Shown here: positions 24,261 through 33,310 of the stretch, in pieces
Position numbering within the stretch: position 1 is the stretch's first letter
Layout of the letters: each line of letters starts with the position of its first letter
NCBI RefSeq assembly: GCF_030408755.1
Contig: NZ_CP047209.1
Span: forward strand, 620,001-684,000
Direction of reading: 5' to 3'
Source of the DNA: Corynebacterium felinum
Lineage (GTDB): Bacteria; Actinomycetota; Actinomycetes; Mycobacteriales; Mycobacteriaceae
Length of the DNA: 64,000 nt
The notes under the pieces: model-generated
Databases searched by the model: none
Seen by the model: the letters and a program-made list of their open reading frames with translations, nothing else
Told to the model about the DNA's origin: nothing
Translations under genes and position numbers: made by a program

Positions 24261-24616
24261 AATATGTGCCTTTCGTGGAAAAGGATATGTCCCCTACAAA
24301 ATGTAGTTACCCCAGACAGTCTTGTGTTCAAAATGCTGCATGTGGGGGCAAAAACGGGGGTGGTAGACACCGCCCAATTCCACGTGTCATACGGCCTGCG
24401 CTGGCAGAAGTCGAATGCCTGTCACCATGCCTCGCGCAGGCATTAACGCAGGCACTAGCGCAGGCACTAACGCAGGCCGAGCAGCAAGAGACGTGGGGAA
24501 AGCGCTGCGGGTGTGACATTCACCCCGCGCCGATCGCAGGCGTGGGTGGTGGCGATCTCCCCGCCGTCGATACGCAATGGACGCACCTGAAAAACGCGGC
24601 GAACCTAAGGGGGTGC
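24261..24616. other. Region between tusE and the TIGR03089 gene
   Basis: About 355 bases that must hold the tusE promoter. It includes the 12-bp tandem repeats and a CGTCGATACGC motif (24564-24574). A long plus-strand frame crosses it, but its protein is low-complexity and runs antisense to two real genes. Confidence 0.5.
24434..24481. repeat. 12-bp tandem repeat, four copies
   Basis: Units GCGCAGGCATTA, ACGCAGGCACTA, GCGCAGGCACTA, ACGCAGGCCGAG lie head to tail upstream of tusE. Confidence 0.75.
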
Positions 24617-25279
24617 TTAGCTTTGGTCGAAGGGGGAAGCGGTGACTTTTTCCACGCCTGCGATGTGGTGCAAACGCTCGGTCGAGGCTGGGCCCGACAC
24701 CACCACGGCAGAGCCTACAACAGCAAGAGGGTTGATAATGGCGCGGCAGAAACTATCCCAATCCTGCCACCCCGTGGACAGCAAGCGGGTGTGCGGTGGG
24801 CAGGTGTCGTTCGCATGCTCAGCCAGCGGCGGGCAGGGCAGGGAGCACTGGTCGCCGTAGAAGCGCACGGTGGGGCCGAAATCGATGGTGCCGTCGGGCA
24901 GATCCATGCCCAGCTCAACGATGCCGCGCCCAAAGGGGTCATCGGTTACGAGTACTGTGTCGGCAGCGTAGTCATCCCACTGAAAATCCGGGCTGCAAAA
25001 CAGCACCGTGGCGCTGGTGTCGGGCTTAAAGTTTACAGTCATGTCAGCGCGCAGTGCGCCGAGGACGATGCATGCGGCTTGCCAGGAGCAGGGGAGGGCA
25101 ACGGTGATCTGGTCGCCGGCTTCAAGATCAAGCTCGTCGGTGAGCATGTTTGCTACCTTGTTAGCCCAGTTGTCGAGGGTCAGTGCGGAGAAGTCGAGAC
25201 GGGCACCCGTGGTTTCGTTGTAGAACGTGAGGCGGGGTGTGGCGGGGTCGTCGGCAAGCAATGCGGTCAGCAACGTCAT
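24617..25279 (-). CDS. TIGR03089 family protein
   Basis: 220 residues. N-terminus ALLADDPATPRLTFYNETTGARLDFSALTLDNWANKVANML resembles the start of AMP-forming acyl-CoA synthetases, but the protein is short and lacks their C-terminal catalytic motifs; this is the hallmark of the actinobacterial TIGR03089 family. A homologue lies beside the LCP gene in mycobacteria. Function is unknown. The start is taken at the ATG giving MTLLTALL; the frame is open for 15 codons more. Confidence 0.8.
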   Translation of the reverse strand: MTLLTALLADDPATPRLTFYNETTGARLDFSALTLDNWANKVANMLTDELDLEAGDQITVALPCSWQAACIVLGALRADMTVNFKPDTSATVLFCSPDFQWDDYAADTVLVTDDPFGRGIVELGMDLPDGTIDFGPTVRFYGDQCSLPCPPLAEHANDTCPPHTRLLSTGWQDWDSFCRAIINPLAVVGSAVVVSGPASTERLHHIAGVEKVTASPFDQS

Positions 25280-25488
25280 AGCAATAACAATGAACGCAGC
25301 ACAGGAGAAAACACAAAACGACACACCGGAGCTGGCGAAAACTTCGCACCGGGCATGCGAGAACTAGCGGGATACTCACGCGACACGAGCCGGCGGCTTC
25401 GCGCAAAACCCCCACCGCCAATCCCCTGCGCACCAAGCAGAGGGAATGTGGGGGGGGTGGGGGTTAAGGCAGGGGTGAGAGGGTGCTG

Positions 25489-27060
25489 CTAGTTGATGCA
25501 GCGCGGGCCGTTGCCGCCAGCATCAATCACTGGCGAGATCTGCTCTTCACCCAGCGCGTGACCAGGCTGGCCGACGCTTGTGCCACTGCTAACGCTTGTC
25601 GACGTCGGCGTGCTCGCTGTTGGAGTGCCGGTAGGTCCGTCGTAGTCGGCGCCGGCAACCACGAGGACGATACCGGGTTCGAGTGTGGGGTCCGCAACGA
25701 CTGGGAGTCCGCCGAGTTCTTTTGCGATGATGAGTGCTTCGCGGTCGCCGTCGCTGCGTGCTACCACTTGGGTGCGGTTGTAGAGGCCTTCTTCGGCGTT
25801 GCCGGTTTCGGCGATGTGGTAGCCCAGGGTGGTTAGGTGTCCGCTGATGCCGGCGGCGAGGCCGGAGATGGCGGATGCGTTGAGGACTTTCACCTTTGAT
25901 TGTGGGCGTGGTGTTTCGGATGTGGGGGTGTCGGTGAGGGCTTTGTCGGCGTCGCCGAGGAGTGCTTTGAAGAAGGCGTGGACTTCGGATACGTCGACGG
26001 TGACTACGGATTCGCCGTAGTCGCCTACGCCGTCGATGCTGGTGACGGGGATTGTGTTGAAGCGTACGTTGCCACCTGCGAGGTTTTGGAGCTGGGTGGC
26101 GAAGCTCATGACATCCCAGTCTTTGTCGATGATCACGGAGCGTGTCACCGCGTCACCGAGGGAGGAGAGTTTCGATGGGGAGGTTAGTGTGCCGGTGGAG
26201 AGCACCTTGTTGACCAGTGAGGCCATGAATGCTTGCTGGCGTACGATGCGGTCAAGGTCGCCGCGTGGTAGGCCGTGGCGTTGGCGCACGAATGCAAGGC
26301 CTTGCGCACCGCCGAGTGTTTGGACACCGGCGGGGAAGTTGGCGCCGGAGAATTCATCGAATACTGCGTTGTTCAAGCACACGTCGACGCCGCCGACGGC
26401 GTCGGTGAGTAGGACGAAGCCGAGCAGGCCGATCTCAGCGTAGTGGTCGACGGTGATGCCGGTGAGGTCTGTGACGGCGTCGATGAGTCCCTTGCGGCCG
26501 GCATCTTTGGATTGTTCTTCTAGTTGCTGCTCGTCGACGACACCGCTATTAAATAAAGAAGACTTCTTGATTGCCTTATAGCCGGCATAGACACCATTAA
26601 TCTTGGTATTACCTAATTCGGGGTCTGATACATAGGTATCGCGGGGGATTGATATAGCGGTCGCTGAGGAACCGTCGTTGGGAATACGGATCACCATAAT
26701 GGTGTCTGTATTATCTGCCTCTTCATCGCCGGCGTGCAGCATGGCGATTTCCTCTGGCGTCAGCGGGTTACCTTGAGCATCAGAACGTGAATCTGAGCCC
26801 ACCAGCAAGATATCCACCGCACCGTCTTTAGCTTGGTTTTTCACACCTTGATCCCCGCCCAGCTCCAAAGAACCTGCGGAGGCCACGGTGTTACCAATCC
26901 GGCCCACGGTGAAATAACCAACACCTGAAACCACCAAAACAAGGGCAGACAAAAACGCTACAAACGCTTTGACCGCCGCTGGTCCTTGCTGCTTTGTTAC
27001 CGGTGCCGAGGTAGGAGGTGCCTTAATATCACGGACGGGACGGCGACTAGTCTCACTCAC
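25489..27060 (-). CDS. lcpA: LytR-CpsA-Psr (LCP) family cell-wall ligase
   Basis: Transfers arabinogalactan (or similar lipid-linked glycan) to peptidoglycan outside the membrane. 523 residues from GTG 27060 (AGAGGGAT upstream). Cytoplasmic N-terminus, then one membrane anchor AFVAFLSALVLVVSGVGYF. LCP domain: DILLVGSDSRSDAQG, NTDTIMVIRIP, ISIPRDTYV, KINGVYAGY, AVGGVDVCLN, LAFVRQRHGLPRGDLDRIVRQ (the Arg/Asp pyrophosphate site). A LytR_C domain follows (VKVLNASAISGLAAGISGHLTTLGY). The C-terminus is Thr/Ser-rich. It is divergent from wbbL. Confidence 0.95.
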   Translation of the reverse strand: MSETSRRPVRDIKAPPTSAPVTKQQGPAAVKAFVAFLSALVLVVSGVGYFTVGRIGNTVASAGSLELGGDQGVKNQAKDGAVDILLVGSDSRSDAQGNPLTPEEIAMLHAGDEEADNTDTIMVIRIPNDGSSATAISIPRDTYVSDPELGNTKINGVYAGYKAIKKSSLFNSGVVDEQQLEEQSKDAGRKGLIDAVTDLTGITVDHYAEIGLLGFVLLTDAVGGVDVCLNNAVFDEFSGANFPAGVQTLGGAQGLAFVRQRHGLPRGDLDRIVRQQAFMASLVNKVLSTGTLTSPSKLSSLGDAVTRSVIIDKDWDVMSFATQLQNLAGGNVRFNTIPVTSIDGVGDYGESVVTVDVSEVHAFFKALLGDADKALTDTPTSETPRPQSKVKVLNASAISGLAAGISGHLTTLGYHIAETGNAEEGLYNRTQVVARSDGDREALIIAKELGGLPVVADPTLEPGIVLVVAGADYDGPTGTPTASTPTSTSVSSGTSVGQPGHALGEEQISPVIDAGGNGPRCIN

Positions 27061-27183
27061 AATGAACGGTATCCCTCTTTCATCGAACTCATACAATCCA
27101 TTGAGTTTAGCCCACGCACTAGTGATGCGACACGCCGAAAAGACCGCACATGCGCAAAACCGCACCCTAAAGCGGATGCCGAT

Positions 27184-27189
27184 TAGACT
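27184..27189 (+). promoter_or_regulatory. Probable -10 box of wbbL (leaderless)
   Basis: TAGACT followed by 8 nt (TGGATTCC) and the GTG at 27198. Confidence 0.55.
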
Positions 27190-27197
27190 TGGATTCC

Positions 27198-28094
27198 GTG
27201 AACAAGCCCATAGCAATTGTGACCGTCACTTACTCGCCAGGCGAATACCTCGACCCTTTCCTCGACTCTTGTGCCGAGGCCACGCAAGCAGGGGTGGAGA
27301 TCATTCTCGCTGATAACGGCAGTACAGATCAGGTACCGCAGCGTGCGGCGAAGGCGCGTGAGAATGTCACTTTCCTGCCTACTGGGGGCAATGTGGGTTA
27401 TGGTTCCGCGATTAACTTCGCTGCCAATTATCTGCGCCCGCTGATTGCCAAGGGGTTAATTGATGGTGAATATTTTGTGATCTCGAACCCCGATGTTGTG
27501 TTCGATCCAGGCAGCATTGATGAGATGATCGCGTGCGCAAAGCGCTGGGAGCAGCGCGGGGTTCAGCTTGCCGACGTCGGCCCCTACATCCGCCAATCTG
27601 ACGGTAGCGCCTATCCCTCCGCCCGCTCCGTGCCGACGTTGCGCAACGGCATTGGGCATGCGCTTTTCGCGGGTATCTGGCCAGGTAATCCGTGGAGCAA
27701 GTCGTATTTTGATGATGCTGTGATGGATCAAGAGCGTACTGCGGGCTGGCTGTCGGGTAGTTGTTTGTTGGTGCGCTGGGATGCTTTTGATGCCATTGGT
27801 GGTTTTGATGAGCGCTACTTCATGTATATGGAGGATGTGGATTTAGGAGATCGTTTTGGTCGCGCCGGTTTTGTGAATGTGTTTTGTCCCACCGCACAGA
27901 TTACCCATGCGGTGGGTCACTCGGCGGCGAAGCATCCGGAAAAGATGCTGCCTGCGCACCATAATTCGGCCTATCGTTTCCAGGCGGATCGGCATCCGCA
28001 TTGGTATCAGTTGCCATTACGGGTGCTGTTGTGGTTGGGCTTGAAGGCTCGGGCGGGAATAGTTGTGGCCAAGGCGCGGGTGAAAAATAGATAA
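27198..28094 (+). CDS. wbbL: GT2 glycosyltransferase, probable GlcNAc-diphospho-decaprenol L-rhamnosyltransferase
   Basis: Adds rhamnose to the lipid-linked GlcNAc, making the linker of arabinogalactan to peptidoglycan. 298 residues. GT-A fold motifs: IAIVTVTYSPGEYL, IILADNGSTDQV, GGNVGYGSAINFAA, the DxD-like ISNPDVVFDPGS, and the acceptor/base region GGFDERYFMYMEDVDLGDRF. The start is GTG 27198, leaderless by its -10 box. Context (LCP ligase, GDP-mannose genes, whiB2) matches wbbL1 of mycobacteria. Confidence 0.93.
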   Translation: MNKPIAIVTVTYSPGEYLDPFLDSCAEATQAGVEIILADNGSTDQVPQRAAKARENVTFLPTGGNVGYGSAINFAANYLRPLIAKGLIDGEYFVISNPDVVFDPGSIDEMIACAKRWEQRGVQLADVGPYIRQSDGSAYPSARSVPTLRNGIGHALFAGIWPGNPWSKSYFDDAVMDQERTAGWLSGSCLLVRWDAFDAIGGFDERYFMYMEDVDLGDRFGRAGFVNVFCPTAQITHAVGHSAAKHPEKMLPAHHNSAYRFQADRHPHWYQLPLRVLLWLGLKARAGIVVAKARVKNR

Positions 28095-28198
28095 GGTCGT
28101 CTTTGCTGTGAAATAATGTGGGGCAAGAGTGATGTCTCTGTCCCAGTTGTTGTTATTGGGCAGAGATTTTGTCTTTTTCTAAGCAGGGAAGTGTAAAA

Positions 28199-29356
28199 GT
28201 GAACGAAGCTGTTAATGGTGGACAGTCTGCCCCACGAGTCGAGTGTGGTGGACGTGGGGTGAATGCTCAGGATGTTTCGTCGCTGAGCCGAGCGACCGAT
28301 GCGGTGATTTTGGTCGGTGGTAAGGGAACGCGCTTGCGTCCTTTGACTGTGTCTACCCCGAAGCCGATGTTGCCGACGGCGGGGGTTCCTTTCTTGAAGC
28401 ACTTGCTGGCACGGATTAAGGCTGCCGGTATTACCCATGTGGTGTTGGGTACTTCGTTTAAGGCGGAAGTGTTTGAGGAGTACTTCGGTACTGGCGAAGA
28501 CATGGGTCTTGAAATTGAGTATGTGGTTGAGGAAACCGCGCTGGGCACTGGTGGTGGTATCCGCAACGTGTATGAGAAGCTGCGCGGCGATACTGTGATG
28601 GTCTTTAACGGCGATGTGCTCGGTGGCACTGATTTGAGCGGTATTTTGCGGGCGCATCATGAAAAAGATGCGGATGTGACTTTGCATTTGGTGCGGGTGC
28701 CTGATCCGCGGGCCTTTGGTTGTGTTCCTACGGATGACAATGGCCGGGTGCTGGCGTTTTTGGAAAAGACTGAGGATCCACCAACTGATCAGATTAATGC
28801 TGGTTGCTACGTGTTCCGCCGTGAGCTGATTGAGCAGATTCCGGCTGGTCGTGTGGTCAGTGTGGAGCGGGAGACCTTCCCGAAGTTGCTGGAGGAGAAC
28901 CGTCGCGTGTTTGGCTATGTGGATAATGCGTATTGGCGGGATATGGGTACTCCTGCGGATTTTGTGCGGGGTTCCTCTGATTTGGTGCGTGGTATTGCGC
29001 CGTCGCCGCTGCTTGTTGGCCGTACGGGTGAGTCTTTGGTGGATGATTCCGCGATGGTTAAGGATGGCACGTTGTTGCTGGGTGGCACTGTTATTGGCCG
29101 TGGCACTGAGGTGGGTGCTGGTTGTCGCCTTGACGACGTCGTGGTCTTTGATGGTGTGACGATCGAGCCGGGTGCGGTGATTGAGGATTCGATCATTGCG
29201 CATGGTGCTCGTATTGGTGCGAATGCGCGTATTCAGGGGTGTGTGATTGGTGAGGGTGCGCAGATTGGTGCCCGCTGTGAGTTGAAGGGTGGGATGCGTG
29301 TGTGGCCTGGGGTGGAGATCCCGGATAACGGTATTCGTTTCTCATCTGACGCCTAG
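28199..29356 (+). CDS. NDP-sugar pyrophosphorylase, probable mannose-1-phosphate guanylyltransferase
   Basis: Makes GDP-mannose for lipomannan and glycolipids (inferred from the neighbouring pmmA and manA). 385 residues from GTG 28199 (AGGGAAG 7 nt upstream). The nucleotidyltransferase domain has ILVGGKGTRLRPLTVSTPKPMLP, FLKHLLARI, ETALGTGGGIRN, VFNGDVLGG and DMGTPADF. From about residue 270 a left-handed beta-helix of hexapeptide repeats follows (SAMVKDGTLLLGGTVIGRGTEVGAGC). The 30 extra N-terminal residues before the domain are poorly conserved-looking. RmlA-like specificity cannot be excluded. Confidence 0.9.
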   Translation: MNEAVNGGQSAPRVECGGRGVNAQDVSSLSRATDAVILVGGKGTRLRPLTVSTPKPMLPTAGVPFLKHLLARIKAAGITHVVLGTSFKAEVFEEYFGTGEDMGLEIEYVVEETALGTGGGIRNVYEKLRGDTVMVFNGDVLGGTDLSGILRAHHEKDADVTLHLVRVPDPRAFGCVPTDDNGRVLAFLEKTEDPPTDQINAGCYVFRRELIEQIPAGRVVSVERETFPKLLEENRRVFGYVDNAYWRDMGTPADFVRGSSDLVRGIAPSPLLVGRTGESLVDDSAMVKDGTLLLGGTVIGRGTEVGAGCRLDDVVVFDGVTIEPGAVIEDSIIAHGARIGANARIQGCVIGEGAQIGARCELKGGMRVWPGVEIPDNGIRFSSDA

Positions 29357-30084
29357 TGAGTTGTTTGTGAGGGGGATGCCCCCGTGATTTTTCTATGGGT
29401 TTGCTATGGATTTGTCGCGGGGGTGTTTTGTGGTGTTGTGCGGTGGTTTTGATTGGTGGTTGGCTGGGGGTGTGGAAGCGCGTTCTGACAGTTTCTGTGG
29501 GGTTATGTGAATTTTGTGGGTTTTAAACGGATTTTTCTTTGTGTTTTCTGTGGGGAAGGTTAATCTGGGGGTAAGGATTCGTTGATAGAAGTGTTTTCAC
29601 CCGTGGAATGTGTGGGCGACACGCCCAAAATATGCTGCAATTGGGGATAAAATAGGGGGTAACCACAATATGTAGTACCCCCGTTGATTCCCCCGAAGGT
29701 GGGCATGGTGTTACATTTGTGACTAATGTTATTTGCGAGCTGGGGAAACGTCCGTCTTTGAAAAAATTAGCCATCGCGAGCTTGACGACATCTTGTGTTT
29801 GCGTGTTGAATCGCAGGTATGTGATTCGCAATCTGTGGCACATCAGTTTTCTTTAGTTCCATACGGTCGGTATCAGTGGTCGGCAACGATCATGGTGAAT
29901 CCCTCGTTCCATTCGTGGCAAGGCATCAACGCACAGCCTTACTGGTGGATGCTAGGTATACTGGCTTTGTCGGTCTCAACCCATGTGTGGGGGGTGGCTG
30001 TGGTTCTTAAAGTAAGGGGTGTGTTGGGGGTTGTGAGCGTGTTTAGACGTCATTGGAAGATCTACGAGTGTGAAGGAGGCTGGC
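29357..30084. other. Long leader/intergenic region before whiB2
   Basis: About 730 bases. A GGGGGATGCCCCC hairpin followed by GTGATTTTTC at 29370-29398 probably ends the preceding transcript. The rest is G/T rich. A 123-codon plus frame at 29733-30104 has no family features and overlaps whiB2. whiB genes often have long untranslated leaders, so this may be the whiB2 promoter and leader (inference). Confidence 0.45.
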
Positions 30085-30384
30085 GTGGAAGATATGGCAA
30101 GTAACGCCGAGCCCCGTACTCGTTCGTCCCTTGAACTGTCTCTGGATGACCTCTTTGGTGCTGTGGAGCAGGAATGGCAGGAGCAAGCCCTGTGTGCACA
30201 GACCGATCCGGAGGCGTTTTTCCCTGAAAAGGGTGGTTCTACCCGCGAGGCAAAGCGTATTTGTCAAGCGTGCGCGGTGCGTGATGAATGCTTGGAATAT
30301 GCCCTTGAGCATGATGAGCGTTTTGGTATTTGGGGCGGACTTTCGGAACGCGAACGCCGTCGTCTCAAACGAGATATCGGTTAA
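30085..30384 (+). CDS. whiB2: WhiB2/WhcD-type iron-sulfur regulator
   Basis: 99-residue WhiB protein that binds a [4Fe-4S] cluster and acts with the sigma factor; the WhiB2 branch is tied to cell division. Cluster ligands: LCAQTDPEAFF (Cys1) and RICQACAVRDECLEYAL (C-x2-C-x5-C). The G-[IV]-W-G-G turn is FGIWGGLSERERRRLKR. GTG 30085 is chosen because AAGGAGG ends 5 nt upstream; ATG 30094 is possible. Location beside the mannose genes matches whiB2 of mycobacteria and whcD of C. glutamicum. Confidence 0.95.
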   Translation: MEDMASNAEPRTRSSLELSLDDLFGAVEQEWQEQALCAQTDPEAFFPEKGGSTREAKRICQACAVRDECLEYALEHDERFGIWGGLSERERRRLKRDIG

Positions 30385-30627
30385 CGCCTCACCAGGTGTA
30401 AGCGGCCGCACCTTCCGCCTTCGCGCACAAGGGGGTGTGAGGGCAGGACATGGTGGGAGAGCCCCACGTCGGTGTTTTCGCTGCGTGAAAAGCAACCACA
30501 CCTCCCACAAGGGAGAGTCTGCGCGTGTGTCTTGGAATAATCTTCTTTGGGAATACCCCCTTAAGTGTCGTGGTGGGAATTCCCGAAGTTTTTCTTTTTG
30601 TGCCTACTGGCTGCTGGGTGGTGGGGG

Positions 30628-31095
30628 TTAGTACAGGCGGTTAAAGCCTGGGTCGATATCCTCGGGGCGTATGTTGAGGTATTCGGCGACAAGCTGAATC
30701 AAAATATTTTCTAAAATTTCTTGGCGCTGCTCAGCATTCGCGGCGCGTTGTTCAATGGGCATGCGAAAGATCACAATGCGGGCCCGGGTGGCTCGCCCGC
30801 GCGCATCCACGCCTGCTGGGATGACCCGCCCCAAGGGGATGGGGCCGTCGGCGACGATCTCGTCGGGGAAGGAATGAAACTCCGAATGCAGGCGCATCCT
30901 GGGGATGGTGTCTACTGCGAGGTCAAGGTGAGCAAGTTGCTGCCCGTATGCCTCCTGCAGTGGGCTGTAGGCTTCGAGGACGGCGGCGTCGAAAAGCTCA
31001 CGGCGGGTGCGGTAACGCGGGACTTCGGTAGGCAGCAGCAGGCCACGCACACCCCGACCGTGACGGTTGCGGGAAAACTGACTCCGGTTCTGCAT
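30628..31095 (-). CDS. Rv3259-like protein of the 'metallopeptidase family' lacking HExxH
   Basis: 155 residues. It has a basic N-terminus (RNRHGRGVRGLLLP), PRYRTRRELFDAAVLEAYSPLQ, and PLGRVIPAGVDARGRATRARIVIFRMPIEQR. The C-terminal helix, which in other family members holds the zinc motif, reads ENILIQLVAEYLNIRPEDIDP without HExxH, so peptidase activity is unlikely. It is the neighbour of DUF3499 and whiB2 as in mycobacteria. The ATG at 31095 has a TAGTGT box 8 nt upstream and is chosen over in-frame GTG/TTG codons at 31107 and 31104. Confidence 0.8.
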   Translation of the reverse strand: MQNRSQFSRNRHGRGVRGLLLPTEVPRYRTRRELFDAAVLEAYSPLQEAYGQQLAHLDLAVDTIPRMRLHSEFHSFPDEIVADGPIPLGRVIPAGVDARGRATRARIVIFRMPIEQRAANAEQRQEILENILIQLVAEYLNIRPEDIDPGFNRLY

Positions 31096-31103
31096 AAGCC
31101 CCA

Positions 31104-31109
31104 ACACTA
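31104..31109 (-). promoter_or_regulatory. Probable -10 box of the Rv3259-like gene (leaderless)
   Basis: TAGTGT on the minus strand, 8 nt (TGGGGCTT) before the ATG at 31095. Confidence 0.5.
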
Positions 31110-31172
31110 GCGCCAGGGAGGTATAGGGGTGAGTTTGGCGCGCCGAAAGCCGAAAAAGCTCAAGTAACAGTC

Positions 31173-31178
31173 TAGACT
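31173..31178 (+). promoter_or_regulatory. Probable -10 box of the DUF3499 gene (leaderless)
   Basis: TAGACT, 8 nt (TTGTTGCT) before GTG 31187. Identical hexamer and spacing to wbbL. Confidence 0.55.
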
Positions 31179-31186
31179 TTGTTGCT

Positions 31187-31603
31187 GTGAATCCTATCCG
31201 TCGTTGTTCTCGCCCGGGCTGCGGTTGCCCTGCCGTAGCGACGTTGACCTACGCCTACGCACAGTCCACGGCATTTGTCGGGCCGCTCGTGGAAAACAGT
31301 GACCCACATTCGTGGGACTTGTGTGAGCGTCATGCGGAAAAAATCACCGCACCTCTAGGGTGGGAATTGCTGCGCGTGGAAGTTCCCGAAACCGACGATG
31401 ATGAAGCACTCACCGCGCTTGCGGAAGCAGTTCGCGAACAAGGCCGCATCCATTCGGGTTTGCTCGGCGAGCCGAAACTCAACAACCCGCCCAGTGCGGA
31501 AGTCGCACCTCATCACCCTTCTAAACGCCCAGCGAAGGAAGCGGAGCGTAAAGCAACCAGGCGCGCGCATTTATCGATCGTTCCCGACGAGCCCGACGAA
31601 TAA
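31187..31603 (+). CDS. DUF3499 family protein
   Basis: 138 residues. A zinc-ribbon-like N-terminus (RRCSRPGCGCPAVATLTYAYAQ) is followed by DLCERHAEKITAPLGWELL, giving the Cys/His pattern of the family. The C-terminal third is basic and proline-rich (HHPSKRPAKEAERKATRRAHL). Function is unknown. It is divergent from the Rv3259-like gene and probably leads into the mannose genes. Confidence 0.85.
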   Translation: MNPIRRCSRPGCGCPAVATLTYAYAQSTAFVGPLVENSDPHSWDLCERHAEKITAPLGWELLRVEVPETDDDEALTALAEAVREQGRIHSGLLGEPKLNNPPSAEVAPHHPSKRPAKEAERKATRRAHLSIVPDEPDE

Positions 31604-31932
31604 AAACTGACGCATCTGTTCGAGGTGACACGCTCAACCCAGGCCTGCGGGATGCACAGGGGGGAGGCTGGTGCTGCTGAAGGGCGCATGAGGTGCGGCG
31701 ATTGATTCGCAGTGGGGTTAAGTGACAACGGGTGAGAAGGGGATGGTCTTTTCTCAGCGCGTGGGCGTAAGATTAAGCGCAGTATCACGCACTGATGCAC
31801 CCTGTTCCCTTACACCCTGCGCGCGCAGCGGTGAGGGGGGATTTTTATTGCAGGTGCATATCGTTGCTGTTGTGTTGATTGACACGATCAACACTGTTTT
31901 CTTTTTTGTCTTTTTAGTGGTGAAAGGTCTTT
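31604..31932. other. DUF3499-pmmA intergenic region
   Basis: About 330 bases. Nothing supported was seen beyond a T-rich stretch (31885-31918) before the pmmA ribosome site. Confidence 0.5.
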
Positions 31933-33309
31933 ATGCGCACTCGTGAATCTGTAACCCAGGTGATCAAAGCATACGATGTTCGAGGCATTGTTGGGCAGGA
32001 TATTGATGCTGAGTTTATTACCGAGGTGGGGCAGGCCTTTGCCGCATTGATGCGGGCGGAAGGTGCGCGTGAGATCGCGATTGGTTACGATATGCGCCCA
32101 AGCTCCCCTGAGTTGGCGCGCGCTTTTGCTGCAGGCGCAACCAGTCAGGGTGTGGATGTGGTGATGGCTGGGTTGTGTTCGACCGATCAGCTGTATTTTG
32201 TCTCCGGTACGTTGGATGCGCCGGGGGCGATGTTTACTGCCTCGCATAATCCCGCTGAGTATAACGGCATTAAGCTGTGTCGTTCCGGGGCGCGTCCGGT
32301 GGGGCAGGAGTCCGGCTTGGCGCAGATTATTGACATGCTTGTCGACGGCATCCCCCACTTCGATGGCGCACCCGGCGTGATCCGTGAGCAGGATTTTTTG
32401 AAAGACTATGGTGTGTTCCTGCGTTCCCTGGTGGATCTGTCGGATATTCGCCCTGTGAAGGTGGCGGTCGATGCGGCCAACGGTATGGCTGGGCACACTG
32501 TCCCTGAGGTGTTTGCGGGGCTGCCGGTGCAGATCGAGCCACTGTATTTCGAATTGGATGGCACCTTCCCGAACCATGAGGCGAATCCGCTGGATCCGAA
32601 GAATCTGGTGGATTTGCAGAAGTTCACCACCGAGCAAGGTGCGGATATTGGTTTGGCTTTCGACGGCGATGCGGATCGCTGTTTTGTGGTGGATGAACTG
32701 GGTCAGCCGGTGAGCCCTTCGGCGATTTGTGCCATTGTTGCTGAGCGCTACCTGCAGAAATATCCTGGTGCGAGCATTATTCACAATTTGATTACCTCAA
32801 AATCTGTGCCGGAGACGATTGCGGAAAACGGTGGTGTGCCGGTGCGCACCCGTGTGGGGCATTCGTTTATTAAGGCGAAGATGGCTGAGCATGAGGCTGT
32901 TTTTGGTGGTGAGCACTCCGCGCACTATTACTTTAAAGAATTCTTCAATGCGGATTCCGGTATTCTGGCGGCCATGCACGTATTGGCGGCTTTAGGTCAG
33001 CAGGATGAGTCCTTGAGTGTCATGATGGATAAGTACAACCGCTATCAGGCAAGTGGGGAGATTAATTCCAAGCTTTCCTCCGCCAAGGCGCAGAAGGAGC
33101 GCACGCAGGCGGTGTTAGATGCGTTTGAATCCCGCATTGCCCATGTGGATGAGCTGGATGGTGTGACGGTGCAACTGCGTGACACTCCGGCGTGGTTTAA
33201 CGTGCGTGCTTCGAATACGGAGCCGTTGTTGCGTGTGAATGTGGAGGCCTGCACTGATCATGAGGTGTCCGCTTTGGTTTCTGAGATCCTGAATATTATT
33301 AGGAGCTAG
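31933..33309 (+). CDS. pmmA: Phosphomannomutase
   Basis: Converts mannose-6-P to mannose-1-P, feeding the GDP-mannose enzyme upstream. 458 residues of the alpha-D-phosphohexomutase family. IKAYDVRGIVGQDI at the N-terminus; catalytic serine loop GAMFTASHNPAEYNGIK near residue 97; metal loop GLAFDGDADRCFVVDE near 240; sugar loop GGEHSAHYYFKEF near 320; phosphate loop RASNTEPLLRVNVEA at the end. ATG 31933 has GAAAGG upstream. One base separates it from the next gene. Confidence 0.95.
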   Translation: MRTRESVTQVIKAYDVRGIVGQDIDAEFITEVGQAFAALMRAEGAREIAIGYDMRPSSPELARAFAAGATSQGVDVVMAGLCSTDQLYFVSGTLDAPGAMFTASHNPAEYNGIKLCRSGARPVGQESGLAQIIDMLVDGIPHFDGAPGVIREQDFLKDYGVFLRSLVDLSDIRPVKVAVDAANGMAGHTVPEVFAGLPVQIEPLYFELDGTFPNHEANPLDPKNLVDLQKFTTEQGADIGLAFDGDADRCFVVDELGQPVSPSAICAIVAERYLQKYPGASIIHNLITSKSVPETIAENGGVPVRTRVGHSFIKAKMAEHEAVFGGEHSAHYYFKEFFNADSGILAAMHVLAALGQQDESLSVMMDKYNRYQASGEINSKLSSAKAQKERTQAVLDAFESRIAHVDELDGVTVQLRDTPAWFNVRASNTEPLLRVNVEACTDHEVSALVSEILNIIRS

Positions 33310-33310
33310 T

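Noticed and set aside
24266..25492. 408-codon plus-strand frame
   Set aside because: It runs antisense to the TIGR03089 gene and the tusE upstream region, is low-complexity Gly/Ala/Cys-rich, and has no family features.
29733..30104. 123-codon frame before whiB2
   Set aside because: No domain, poor start context, overlaps the whiB2 start; more likely leader DNA.
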